41,490 nt of DNA from Saccoglossus kowalevskii (Eukaryota > Hemichordata > Enteropneusta > Harrimaniidae). The translations under genes and the position numbers were made by a program. Numbering within the stretch: the stretch's first letter is position 1; every line of letters begins with the position of its first letter. Location of the stretch: positions 67,080 through 108,569 of the forward strand of contig NW_003120946.1 of NCBI RefSeq assembly GCF_000003605.2. Reading direction: 5' to 3'. Below, in pieces: positions 11,666-22,831 of this stretch. The notes beneath the pieces are model-generated. The model had not been told where the DNA came from and did not search any database. It saw only the letters and a program-made list of their open reading frames with translations.

Positions 11666-12579
11666 TAGCTTTTATCAAGATTTGTTTAAGATGTAATTCC
11701 TGAATAAGACAATAATACAACAATAGTCTAATGTAGTCTGCATCAGATCATGGTCAAGGGTACGACATACAGTATTATAGTAATAGGAGCGTAATGCAAA
11801 CTAATGTGTAGAGGTTTAGCGATGGTTTCTACAAGGGTTTGCCAGACAGATAGGTGCAGAAGGATGCTCTCGCTAACGTATTTCTAACGTGACTTGATTG
11901 GCCTTGACTTTAACAAGATAAACAAATAGTTAATACGTGAATACCGATACGATGCGATTGTACGCTATCGTCACCTTCACCGCAGTAACCTTTATTCCAC
12001 CCACATTGCTATGAATTGTACTCAGCCACGTTTTAGCGTTATTTGCACATAACTGTGTCGTCAGAGACTGTTGTGTATTTATTGTACCAATATTTTTGAC
12101 CTCTGGTGTGCTCTCATTTCGAACTGAACTCACTGGGATATATTACTCACGGTAATATAATACTTACAATACCATGGTAGAAATGGTTTAGTTGTTTTCA
12201 TGTCATGTATGACAAATACACTCTTTATATTATATTTAACGCTACTGGTATACTAATCAAAACACCATTATTTGTATCATCATTTCTCGCTACCTCAAAA
12301 CAACGGAATCATCACTTGGAGGGCCATGGGCTTGAAACGGCAGCAAGAGAGCTGGGTGTTAATTTCATTAGAACAAAAACATAATTTCAAATTATTTGTG
12401 AAATATTAGCGTATTAATTTCCCAGGTGACCTGGTGCCACGAATATTATTTTTACACCGTGTCACATGACTATCATTACAAGGATTATACATTACGAACA
12501 TAAAGGACAACGCACCTCATTACAATTCGTAAATTATTGTATACTATTTAAGAAGACAGAAAAAACAATATTGTCAGTT

Positions 12580-12856
12580 NNNNNNNNNNNNNNNNNNNNN
12601 NNNNNNNNNNNNNNNNNNNNNNNNNNNNNNNNNNNNNNNNNNNNNNNNNNNNNNNNNNNNNNNNNNNNNNNNNNNNNNNNNNNNNNNNNNNNNNNNNNNN
12701 NNNNNNNNNNNNNNNNNNNNNNNNNNNNNNNNNNNNNNNNNNNNNNNNNNNNNNNNNNNNNNNNNNNNNNNNNNNNNNNNNNNNNNNNNNNNNNNNNNNN
12801 NNNNNNNNNNNNNNNNNNNNNNNNNNNNNNNNNNNNNNNNNNNNNNNNNNNNNNNN
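12580..12856. other. Assembly gap
   Basis: 277 undetermined bases. Reading frames that cross it are artefacts. Confidence 0.99.
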
Positions 12857-13893
12857 GTGGCGGACATGGACATGTGACTTTGACATTGTAATTAGTCGCG
12901 ATTAGTAAGACATCGTGACGGATTATCCAACTTGGTGTTAATATCGATTTGCATTTAATCGTGTACTCAGTGTTTGCATCAATTCGTACACCTGGCTCAT
13001 CCGCGGGTGTCGCATAAAGTGGGTCTGCTCAATACTTGTTTGAATGTCTATAAAATACTAGTATTCTGTAAACTAACCTGTCGCATTCAGTACTTATGTC
13101 TGGCATAACGCCTTTTTAAGGAGAAAATCCACCGTCGTGGTTTACGTGGCAAGTGTCCGCTTTATTGGTGCCGCTTCACCAGTGTGTCCAAATCTCCTTA
13201 TGTCCACTGAGTCGTTCTTCTTCATGCTACAGTACAATATTATTAAAAGGAAGTTAAATAATGATTCCCCAACATGGAAAGTTATCTAATACAAGCACGG
13301 GTATGAGTGGTTGAAACATATCTGCTAATGAGTTTGATACAGTATGGTTATACTGCGCATGCTCAGTTATAGTGGTGTTGATATTATGGCCACATGTTGT
13401 AGTACACACCCACTAACGTAAACAACTGAAAAATAATATTAAAACACACTTACTGTTTTTATGCAAATGATAGCCTGTGACCACACTCTTTGACGTTACC
13501 GAGAAACAACATGAACCATATGTTATGCTAGAACGTACACAAGTGGTGATAATTACACCAATTACAAAGCAACACAGCGTACGTTCCAAAGACCATCATG
13601 CATTGCGCCTTACATTAGTCAGATATTACGGGTTTAGAAACCAATTGAATATGTTAGGACCCGCTGCTCACATATGGAACAAACAAAACACACAATAGAA
13701 CAACAATGTAATAATCCAGAGCATAATATGTACTGCATATTGCGTTGCCATGGCACAGGCGTCAAGGGAGTCGATTGTTTACAACTCCTGTTATATTTGT
13801 TGAATTTGATGCAGTACATGAATTACATCCATTTTATATTTTCTTATATCGTAGTAATCCAAGAAATGTTTCAACGATTTAAAAGGTTAATTA

Positions 13894-14087
13894 TTCATTG
13901 GGTTTTAATTTTGATTATTTCGCTGACTGGAAAATTAGCTAATTAAAAACCCAGTGAATATGTAAAATTTAGCGGCATAGAACACATTATCTAAATGATA
14001 AAACTGTGAATTTAAAACCCACTGAATATGTCTGAAATGGTGAATCAGTGAAATTAAAACCCAGTGAAAATTAGTCATTTTACAGTA
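13894..14087. repeat. Repeat cluster with TTAAAACCCAGTGAA units
   Basis: One inverted unit (TTCATTGGGTTTTAATTTT, 13894-13912) is followed by three direct relatives of AATTAAAACCCAGTGAATAT at about 13941, 14009 and 14051. The cluster ends in TTTTACAGTA. Similar TTTAGCGAAATT- and ACTGGGATTTAATTTC-like pieces occur near 6030-6190, 16005 and 24774. This suggests a dispersed, decayed small element whose ends carry TACTGTAAAA. Confidence 0.5.
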
Positions 14088-14261
14088 TGTTATTTCAATC
14101 ATCAGGTGTCACGTCATCGTTTTCCAACCGCGACGCCTGTGCACTCACGAAATAATGTGGCCGAGGTTTCTACAGAGTATAGGGAACTAAGCAATCGTAG
14201 ATTAGTTTCACAGGTTGGTAGGCTAGAGGTACTTACGGGAATCCATGCGGTAAGAGTGTAG

Positions 14262-14291
14262 CACAGTCCCTCTATCTACAGAGGGACTGTG
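14262..14291. repeat. 30-bp hairpin, CACAGTCCCTCT family (clean copy)
   Basis: CACAGTCCCTCT, a 6-base loop, and the exact reverse complement AGAGGGACTGTG. A second 30-bp copy starts at 15420 and a diverged one lies at 11552; half of the motif appears at 37476. Confidence 0.85.
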
Positions 14292-14796
14292 GGTGTACAT
14301 ATTGAAGAGATACAGATAGTACAGTATGCAAAATACTGTATATCTGATCTACGACTTGCATAATAATATCTGTTATTTCACAACGTTATAAGAGTTCAGA
14401 TATTAATGTGAAATAGCAGTGAACTAGATTTTATCCGACTTACAAACTCAACTCCGTCAATATGACCAGTCAGTGTTGAGGGCCTCTCTACTCAGTGTCG
14501 AACGGTGATCTGAGGTCATGATTCAAACTCGTTGTTCGTTCAGCAGCTATTACGATTGAGCAAGCCTAGCAAATGTCTCTACTCATGGGGTAGCGGAGTA
14601 CAATGAACAATGGCGAAATATAATCATATTTTTATCAGTGGGGGAAAGTACATACGTGGCGTAGAAGTCAAGTTCTAAATATAAAAACACGTATTTTGTC
14701 TGGTTTACACCCCCCCTCGAAATAAACGACCGACCCGGTCTTAACCCATACTTGCATTATTGCTACCTTTTTCACAATGCAATGTAGTGACGCAGC

Positions 14797-14940
14797 TTAA
14801 AAGAACTACAATGATTCATGGTCGTCGCGCAGCGCGTGTTCGAATTTCATGTAAATAAACAATGTATTTTACACGCGTTGTATACGTCGCTATGAGTCCC
14901 ATATCGAACAGGGCGCGGCGCGACGACTGCCACCCTTTAA
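14797..14940. mobile_element. TTAA-flanked inverted-repeat element, family 1, copy 1
   Basis: From 14821 to the right end it is nearly identical to the copy at 22699-22831. It starts GTCGTCGCGC and ends GCGCGACGAC before TGCCACCCTTTAA. TTAA stands at both outer edges. The left outer arm differs from the other copy and is 11 bases longer. No reading frame. TTAA target sites are typical of piggyBac-like transposons, so this may be a piggyBac-type MITE. Confidence 0.65.
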
Positions 14941-15237
14941 CGTACAATAAAATAGTTTTGTTCACCAAAAAATAACATTCTTGTCATAGTACACTGGGTG
15001 ATTACTCTCTCGCATTATCTTCCATGAATTATATAATATGGTATATTGTACGTGTCAAATAGGTTTGTATGTGTAGCACTGTATTGTGTAGTATTGGCAT
15101 GACGTCTTTCATTCAGTTTCAATCGTTGATATGATGTCATCCAGCTGTGAATAGAAATTATTTTTACAAGTGCAACCGCATCGTCCTGATCAAATTCCTG
15201 AGGGCGCTATATATAGCTTTGGTAATCCTGTTCTGAG

Positions 15238-15269
15238 CATGGAAGGTAGTAACGTTACTACCTTCCATG
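15238..15269. repeat. Perfect 32-bp palindrome flanked by TTCTGAG
   Basis: The half-site CATGGAAGGTAGTAAC (15238-15253) is followed immediately by its exact reverse complement. TTCTGAG abuts it on both sides (15231-15237 and 15270-15276), which looks like a 7-bp target duplication around a tiny palindromic insertion. Confidence 0.9.
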
Positions 15270-15419
15270 TTCTGAGTCAGGTAGTATTTATTTATCATTG
15301 GCTATGGTCGTTTGACGAGGTCGCGTGAGTTGCGCCCTCCGCGGTGCTTCATACCCATGATGCCGTTCACGTCTACATGTCAGGTTATGGATATGGCTAT
15401 TCAAAATTGTACGTTTTGT

Positions 15420-15449
15420 CACAGTCCCTCTAGAGATAGAATGACTGTG
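15420..15449. repeat. 30-bp hairpin, CACAGTCCCTCT family (second copy)
   Basis: CACAGTCCCTCTA pairs imperfectly with TAGAATGACTGTG. It has the same total length and the same left arm as the copy at 14262. Confidence 0.7.
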
Positions 15450-15736
15450 AATTTGTACTGTATTATTACAGTTTATTTTGGGCTTGAGTGATACTTTAGG
15501 TTTCTGTGGGGGCGATTGAGTTTTAGCTTCCGCTGGGTGTTCAAACGTTGCTCTTAGTCTACATAAGGTCCTCTATCTCTGCGACTACAGGATTGTCAGG
15601 ATTGCTTGAGGCTGGTGGGGGTCGGGTGAGGATGAGGTGAGAATGATGGAGTTGGAGGTGGAGTGAGAATTGCGGTTTTGGGTGTACGTATGTGTACGTT
15701 TAAGCTCAGACTACTATCTATCTATCTAAAAAAACT

Positions 15737-15781
15737 TATATAGCGCCGGTATCCAAAACTGAGTTTTGTTCAAAGGCGCTG
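15737..15781. repeat. AGCGCC...GGCGCT inverted motif
   Basis: ATATAGCGCC is followed about 30 bases later by AAAGGCGCTG. This small inverted arrangement resembles a common animal intergenic repeat. One copy only is seen here, so assignment is weak. Confidence 0.3.
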
Positions 15782-18203
15782 AAATCAAACACTACAAATC
15801 TGTAGAGTTACTATAGACAGACTATTGGATGAGGAATGACTTGGTCGGGATGATTAGATTTACTCGGGAACAACTTATGGGTTCCAAAATAGAGAAATCG
15901 GTGAATTATCCCACATTCCCTGTGATTCTCCTGAGCCATGGTGTCTAGTTCTTATTCGGCGGTCGGATATCGTTTTTTAAGCGTTATATAGGCATTAATC
16001 ATTCACTGGGATTTAATTTCCCTATTTTCACAAGTAATTTTTTTTTTAAATTAAAACCATGTGAACGTGTGAAAAAACAATAGAACTTATTGTTTCTCTA
16101 CCAAATTCGTGAAATTAAAAAAAAGGCTCAAATATCAAAATAGTGAAATCATGAAGCTAGCATATGCCATTCTATGGCTAGTTGATCAACAGTAATCTTC
16201 TATATGCCGCGCTGGTCCCTTTTATTCAGCTCGCGGAGCGTCAAACTTAACATAAACCACTTCTAATAACAATTGAATCACAAAACTATGCACTGATGGT
16301 TGGAGTCATCTGTCATTTTTATTCCCTAGTAAGATACACCAAGACGTCTAGCGGAGTAATAAAAGAATTCGGGTCATTCATTAAAACAATAAAAAGGTAC
16401 GTGTTGAGGATGTTTCACGCTTCGCCAATTGGACCCATTGGTTTTGGGCGATAAATGATAACACACATGTTTGAATATTAGTGTGTTCTTTATTTAACTA
16501 CGTTTATGACTTCGAACACATATATACATGTGCGGGTAGCAGAGTCGTTAATATCTTTAAGCCATATGCTTGACAATAATCAATATTTATATTATTAAAC
16601 CCCAGATAACAATATTAGTATAATTTCTATGAAAGAGGATAATTTTTTGGGGTTGTTGAAAATGAAAGAAACTGGGATTTGGAAATAATGGGGCTTTTTT
16701 GATTATTTTCTAAAAATGTTTCTCTATTTCAATGTGCTTTTCTGTTATATATTAATTTTTAATTTAATTTACATCAATTATGATGTATAATTATATTTTA
16801 TTGTATATTATAGGTGAATACAAATCTTGTGGCAAACTAAAATAAACGAGCTGCTGGTTCTTATGGTTCGAACCTGCATTTATTGTACAATGTTTAGTGC
16901 AAATAGGTAACAATTCTGTTCTAACACGGTTATACGACTCATACTATTCAGATTAATGTATCTAGCGGCCTCTATCTTATATCTGTGAGCAGAAATGAAT
17001 CTTGTTGATGTTTGGTTTCAAAGACACATTGCGTGTAATCAACAATGCGCAACTAATGAAAGATCAAACAAATCGTAACAATGCAGAAATTATTCAAACA
17101 TAATGAGTATACTCGTAATAACATGAACATATCTTAATCGCAAATGGCCGCCGAGAACTCGTTAAAAACGAGAGCGTATCGAGACTTCATTTTGCCTCCC
17201 CCCCAACAAAAATTGTGTTCCATTTTCTCCCGTCATCGCGTTCACTGTTTCTCGGGCCTATGTAACCATGGTGATTGAAGGAGTGAAAGTAAACAAAAAA
17301 CCATCGCGTCTCTCACGCTCAAAATGAGATCTCAGGGAACATCGTCTTAGGTATATTTCTAAAAACTCTCTCAATCGCTTATACTATAGCGATTTTCAAT
17401 CACCCCGATACTCGCACTTTTACAGACTCTGAGGTGGTAGCACGAAATTTGGCATGGGGGAGAGATGTACTCCCAATCCCTCGTGCCAAAGGTCGCGCAT
17501 ATTTTCGGGACCCCTCCCCCGGTGCCGCCGCCACTGCTTTAACATATGATGACGAACTATGTCAGACGTAAATCGTGTGATCACATGGCACGAACTTAGA
17601 GATAACAATGTCCTGAATCTGTCAATTCGATTATTGCTATGAATTCCCAATTTCACAAAGTCAATGTTGTCGTCTTGCCATGTACATTGCTTTTGCATCT
17701 CATGTTGTATCTGGCGTAAGAAGTAGTTAGATTGATTTTAAAAACAAAAATCGTAGCACACAAAACTTATAGCAGCGAGAAATGGTGTTTTCAATTTTAA
17801 AAGAACCTTGCGTCTGTTGATCCGTTAAAACCGTTGTGTAATTTGTGTCATTGTTCCCGCTATGAATAACACATTATTTAACTTTTTTTTATCAAAAGTA
17901 TCTTTTCCTGTTTTGCGTAAAATCGATCAGTGGGTTCAGTACTTCCACGTATGACCAATCACCAGTATAAATCAGCAATAACTGTGGCGGCGCGTTCACC
18001 AATTAGATTACAAACCCGACTGTAGAGGGCGATGTTCATTTTCGACATTACTCTGCCTACTCATTACTAGACGACCTGCTGCTGCGGGATACACATATAC
18101 AGTCAAGTGTGTCAATATGGACAGGCCACAAAATAAATGTATATCAGTGGATTGATGCATCTCAACTGATGACCTCATTTGTAGTGGAGCACATGAGTCA
18201 GGT

Positions 18204-18422
18204 ATGGTACGTGCTACACCATTAAATATGAAATATCGTACGCATTTGACAGCGATTGTTTTATTCGGTTTCTATACAGCACTGATTATTCAAATATACT
18301 GGAGTGTGATTAGGGGACACCCACATGTGATTTCAACAAAACATCGATCATGGAATAGGTCAGAATCAATAACAGACGCCATCAGCGTTGATCAGATATA
18401 CGGAGCTGACGCAGCGACCGAG
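18204..18422 (+). CDS. Gene A exon 1: N-terminal membrane anchor
   Basis: This exon encodes residues 1-73: a short basic head, a hydrophobic stretch, then a stem region rich in Ser and charged residues. The donor is gag|gtgagt and the intron phase is 0. The paralogue has no intron here. The first ATG is chosen because the frame has no better upstream start; the second Met at residue 9 also precedes the anchor. Confidence 0.7.
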
Positions 18423-21128
18423 GTGAGTAGGACGTGGTCGGTTGTGGTTATTGAACTCAACCTTAAATATAATATAATATTTCCCAATACATTGTAGAAA
18501 ACATGGCGTATAATAACCATTTAATACTGTGCGCTCAAATCACTCATATGGAAATTAAGCAATCAAAGTAACCATATGGCACCCCAATGATACGAATTTT
18601 GTGAGCAGAGATAATGGCTGCCAATACAAACACTCAATGCAGCCATGTGAATATTACATCCTCGTAACTCTGAACACTGTAGATTTTATTCCAACCTAAA
18701 ATGGCGTTTCTACACAAATTCAGTAATCGCCTTTCACATACACTTGTTTAATACGAGGTCGGTCGGATTTAACCCAGAGGTCGCTGCTGTCGCAGCTGTC
18801 CACGTTGTTAATGTGTGTATAGAGAAACACAACACAAAATAATCAAAACACAACATTTCGTATATATTTTAAAAACAAAAGTACTGTTGATGACTTTTTC
18901 GCCGACGTATATCATTATACGTGGCGTACCTACAAATCAGGTTTACACACTATGCTACTATGGGGATTAGTATTATATTAGAATATATGCGATTTTTGGC
19001 CCTGAAGTATTTACAATTAAAATAGCCACGCTTTTTTCACCTGATTGGAGGATTACCTCAGCCTACTAATGTATATGTCCACATTTACAGGTGTTGGTAC
19101 ACGGGGTCATCTCACACGTCTAACTGCAATACTAAATACGTCACATTTACGCGTAATTGTGATCTATTTTAATCCCAATTTAAGCTACCATGGGGAAAGC
19201 TCTAAATTACTTTCGGATTAGCAGCATTTAACAATGGCAGCTCAACCGCAGAGATTTTGTTGTTGACACCAGTATTTCGTGCTCGCTCGTATGATTTCGC
19301 GACACTGACATGTTTTACCATATTCAGTATTATAATAAGCACGTCACCGTGATTGGAACACAGTGTAAAATCCATCAACATAGCGCCACTTCTTCCTTAC
19401 CGGTAGCGAACGCAATATTTCATCTTTAATTTATTTGGCAAAAAATCACGTTCAGATACCCAGCAATAATGTTCAACACCTAAAATTAAATATTAATATT
19501 TTTTAACAGAAAAATACAAGCGACGTCATCAGTGATCGCTCTATGACTGAAGGTATTTCCTCGCCAGAACCAGTCCATCAGTACCAGAATACGAATCTGT
19601 TAGCCGAAGACTGTCCACCCATACAGGGAACAAAGTACATATTTCCTTACATTCAATGTGGCGGGCCAAACTGGTTTTACGAAAATTTCCTCGTTACTGC
19701 ACGATTTGCGGTACATCATAAAAGAACACTGGTGCTGCCAACTTTTATGACGCATAAACTGGACACAGAGAGCTTCGAAGAAAAGTCCTTCAATGAAACA
19801 TTTGATTACCAAATACTGCGAAAGATGTTGCCCCTAGCAACGCAAGAAGATTTTGTGAAAGACTGTGGTTCAGTCGTCAATGAAACTGAGTTACTAATAG
19901 ATCCCTTTCTAAAAGGATTTTTTTATTCGTACTATAGAGGGAATTATAACAAGCGGCGATCGAGGGACATCCAGAATGCGAGGATGCCGATCATATTACC
20001 ACCATTTACCGTAGTACCGAAAACAGCCGAACTAGCGCTGACGCACAACCGCCAGGCGATCTGTGCAAGGTGTCTTGTCATGTTCCATCCATGGGATTTG
20101 AAAAGTCTCAATGCCCCGGATGACAGCGACAGAAACATTGATTCTCACCTCCTGAGGGCGCCATATATACGGGATATGGCTGAAGAAATTGTAGATAATC
20201 TGTGTGACGGTCAACAATACGTCTTGTTGCACTGGAGAAACCGAAGCAGCGAAATGTAGGCAAATAAATCTAGCATTACATACTGTTTAAATAATATTTT
20301 GTTTGTTTAAAATGAGACGTTTAACCTGTACACCTTTTCTATAAATTACGCCCTCTAGTGACAATATCGTTTTGATCTACAGCCGATTATATTTTTGAGA
20401 GAATTTGCTATCCACTTTAGCTATGAACTTTTTAAATTCGCACAGTTAATTCGTATGAATAGAAGCATAATATGTAGTCATCGGTTTTGCATCAAAATTA
20501 TCAATTGTGGAACAAACAAATAACTTACTACAATGTAGATTGAAAAACTAAAATTAGAAACATCGCGACATTCATCCTATCAAAACCAAAATAAATCTAA
20601 AAATTGGCCCAAACATCGTTACATTCATTCAGAACCGAAATACATTTAGAGGTTGGCCCAAACTATCGACAAGCGATATTTCAATGATGTTTACGTAATT
20701 CAGTGCAGTTCAGTTTCTGCTAATGCTCGGTACATATTTACGAGTTTTGCTCACATTATGACACGTGTTCAAGTTGATAACATGTTGATATACTCATTAT
20801 AGTATCGTGTCAGCCCTTTATATCATCCTAACAATGTGGCGATCACAGTTACAGGAAGCATCTACATTACACGACCAACTAATATTATGTTAACTTTGCT
20901 TTATTTTTCAGTTGTCTCAATGACTCCGCATATTCTAAACAATCACTATGTACACCAGAGAAACAGGCATATTATCAGTTGTTTACAAACAAAAGAATTA
21001 TGTCTACAGTTGCCATGGCGATTAGTGACTTTATTTCTTCACACAATATTAAGTGTTTATACGTTGCACATCCAAGATTTGAACAGGTAAGTTTCTAAAC
21101 ATCATAGACATTTAATTTAGACACATTT

Positions 21129-21219
<91 letters not shown>

Positions 21220-22621
21220 TTATTTATTTATTTGTTTGTTTGTTTGTTTATAACTACTAACAATATACTACTAACGTTGGTTGAAATAATATATTTATTA
21301 GTGTCTAAACTCCAGAATCGGTCAGACTTGATTACAAGCTGTCTAATTTTCTCTGACTAGGAGTATTTTGCTCTCTGGGGCACGTTCATCCACAGTCAGC
21401 TGGCGCACGCGTGATAATAAAATAAATACGATATTTACTATATGGGGGCCGCCATCTTGAATGCGACATAAAACTAAATAAGATACAAGTTGTGAAACGC
21501 GTTTTTCAGATTCCTACAAATCAGGACTAAATTGCCAATCTGTCACAGAATTACGGTCCGTTGGGGTTATATTATGCCAACCGATAACAAAATTCGGCCG
21601 AATTCGTCGTTTTTGTGTGGAAAATCCCTTAAATACGAACACCTAATTACGCGAAGAACATAGAACACTTTCCTGGGGTATTTGAAACCACAGCCAATCA
21701 GCGACAGCCTTACAACGGCCCCCATATAGTAAAGATCGCATTGATTTTATTATCTCGCGTGCGTCAGCGGGCTGTGCGTTCATCATGTTCCGTCTAAAAC
21801 TTCCGTGATTTACCAGTAAATATGGATAGTTTTTATCCATTTTCTAGTAATTTGAACAACGAAATAATTTGCAGTCGAAAAATTGATCGAATCTGGGGAA
21901 AAGTTTTATTTATTTATTTCTGTGCAACACACCAGTTCAGCATCATAATGCATAATATAATTAAAATTCAATCTAACCACAAGTCTGGAAATCTATGTTA
22001 AATAATTTGCTGTAATTATGACTTGAAGTTACTAGTTCTCTTAACGATGTTCAAAACAAACGCGTTACGAGGTTTATATCTTGTAACTCCATCAAAATAA
22101 TTGATTTATTTTTACAGGAAATCATCAAGTCACTGAAAGACATAGTACCGCATCTCTACACTGTGAATGATGTGATGGCGCTGTCTAGTGACCTTCACAA
22201 ATACAAGGATGACAATTACGTCATATCACTGGTAGAACAGGAAATAGCCGAAAGTACGTCATTAATACTACGTCATACTGTTTTGTGTTTAATGAAAGTA
22301 TTCGATATTGTATTTGTGCATTCCGTGCAATTATCGACAATTTATTTTATTTCGAATATCAACTGAAGCAAAATTTATAATTTTAAACTACAAATTAATA
22401 ATGTATATATTCAAGCTGTTTACATGACAACCCAATGTATAAATGTGTGTAACTTTATTTTATTTTATTTTATTTCAGAAGCCGAAATTTTCATCCGATG
22501 GAGCAAATCCTTCTGGTCTGACATGGTCCAAAATAAACGTGATTTGAATAACAAAACGACCGTTGTTTACAACGAATTACCAGGTATTCCCAGGCAACTG
22601 CATTACAAGATAATTAGCTGA
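18204..22621 (+). CDS. O-fucosyltransferase-like type II membrane protein (gene A), 5 exons
   Basis: Exons are 18204-18422, 19510-20255, 20912-21086, 22118-22253 and 22479-22621. They join in phases 0, 2, 0 and 1 to give 472 residues. Seen: a hydrophobic anchor at about residues 15-36; GGPN at 124-127, then KRTLVLPTF; HWRNR at 314-318; CLYVAHPRFEQ at the end of exon 3; ISLVEQEIAE at the end of exon 4; and AEIFIRWSKSFWSDMV in exon 5. Known: this order matches the G-rich, HxR and late FIG...SS motifs of POFUT1-type O-fucosyltransferases. Inference: a secretory-pathway glycosyltransferase using GDP-fucose, acceptor unknown. Odd: the usual FIG is FIR and the following serine pair is changed, so activity is uncertain. 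The last three introns match those of the minus-strand paralogue at 9762-2955 in place and phase. An alternative start is Met9. Confidence 0.75.
19510..20255 (+). CDS. Gene A exon 2: main catalytic part
   Basis: This exon encodes residues 74-321 plus two bases. The acceptor is tttttaacag. It contains the GGPN motif and HWRNRSSE. The donor (at|gtaggc) is not the strongest but falls at exactly the position and phase of the paralogue's donor. Read through, the frame would stop at once. Confidence 0.8.
20558..20659. repeat. Two-copy imperfect tandem repeat in gene A intron 2
   Basis: A unit of about 50 bases starting AAACATCG and ending TTGGCCC is present twice (20558-20610 and 20611-20659), with substitutions and small indels. 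Confidence 0.7.
20912..21086 (+). CDS. Gene A exon 3
   Basis: This exon encodes residues 323-380 in the frame set by a phase 2 entry. The acceptor is ttatttttcag and the donor gtaagt. The longest open frame over this stretch is a different, unrelated one; the true frame is fixed by phase and by similarity to 5955-5790 on the other strand (CLN at the start, YVAHP at the end). Confidence 0.75.
21125..21250. repeat. (ATTT)n microsatellite grading into (GTTT)n
   Basis: About 26 near-perfect ATTT units are followed by several TTTG units, in gene A intron 3. Confidence 0.97.
21399..21768. mobile_element. Large foldback in gene A intron 3
   Basis: Arms 21399-21451 and 21716-21768 are inverted repeats matching at 48 of 53 positions (ends GCTGGCGCACGCG / CGCGTGCGTCAGC; inner CTATATGGGGGCCG). 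The spacer is 264 bases, and weaker similarity extends outward. No coding frame is recognised inside. It is either a foldback-type transposon or two head-to-head copies of a repeat. Confidence 0.65.
22118..22253 (+). CDS. Gene A exon 4
   Basis: This exon encodes residues 381-425, ending DDNYVISLVEQEIAE. The acceptor is tttttacag and the donor gtacgt. It is homologous to 3717-3573 on the minus strand and three codons shorter. Confidence 0.78.
22479..22621 (+). CDS. Gene A exon 5: C-terminus
   Basis: The acceptor lies after a run of TTTTA (ttttatttcag). The exon encodes residues 427-472, beginning AEIFIRWSKSFWSDMVQNKR and ending in TGA. The tail after the conserved block is short compared with the paralogue. 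Confidence 0.75.
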
Positions 22622-22698
22622 TAAGCAATGTAATTGACTAGGAAATCAGTGTTCTGCATTGCGATATTCAGTTTTGGGGCCGTTTGCGTAACAATGCC

Positions 22699-22831
22699 TT
22701 AAAGCGCGGTGGTCGTCGCGCAGCACGTGTTCGAATTTCATGTAAATAAACAATGTATTTTACACGCGTTGTATACGTCGCTATGAGTCCCATATCGAAG
22801 AGGACGCGGCACGACGACTGCCGCCCTTTAA
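22699..22831. mobile_element. TTAA-flanked inverted-repeat element, family 1, copy 2
   Basis: 133 bp bounded by TTAA (22699-22702 and 22828-22831). The outer ends TTAAAGCGCGGTGGTCGTCG and, reversed, TTAAAGGGCGGCAGTCGTCG are inverted repeats of about 20 bases with few mismatches. It starts 78 bases after the gene A stop and contains AATAAA at 22745-22750, which could act as that gene's poly(A) signal. Confidence 0.75.

Larger units (their letters stand above)
9763..18203. other. Intergenic region between the divergent O-FucT-like genes
   Basis: This holds the putative 5' non-coding exon(s) and promoters of both genes, which I cannot place. It also holds the assembly gap and a concentration of short palindromes and hairpins between 10.2 and 15.5 kb. 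The stretch 16.0-18.2 kb is AT-rich and featureless to me, apart from GC-rich sequence at about 17.5 kb. No frame in this region looks coding. Confidence 0.7.

Noticed and set aside
12466-12891. Open frames on both strands crossing 12.5-12.9 kb
   Set aside because: They consist mostly of the run of N and are not real sequence.
15192-15216. CTGAGGGCGC-ATATATA similarity to coding sequence of gene A at 20150
   Set aside because: The match is short and does not extend; it is best taken as chance rather than an exon fragment.
17420-17698. 92-residue minus-strand frame, Arg/Gly-rich in the middle
   Set aside because: The GC-rich part looks like a repeat fragment; no recognisable domain or splice context.
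20836-21090. 84-codon open frame over gene A exon 3
   Set aside because: Wrong frame. Splice phase and similarity to the paralogue fix a different frame through the same DNA.
21643-21840. 65-residue minus-strand frame in gene A intron 3
   Set aside because: It lies across one arm of the foldback repeat, has no family features and is antisense to the intron.
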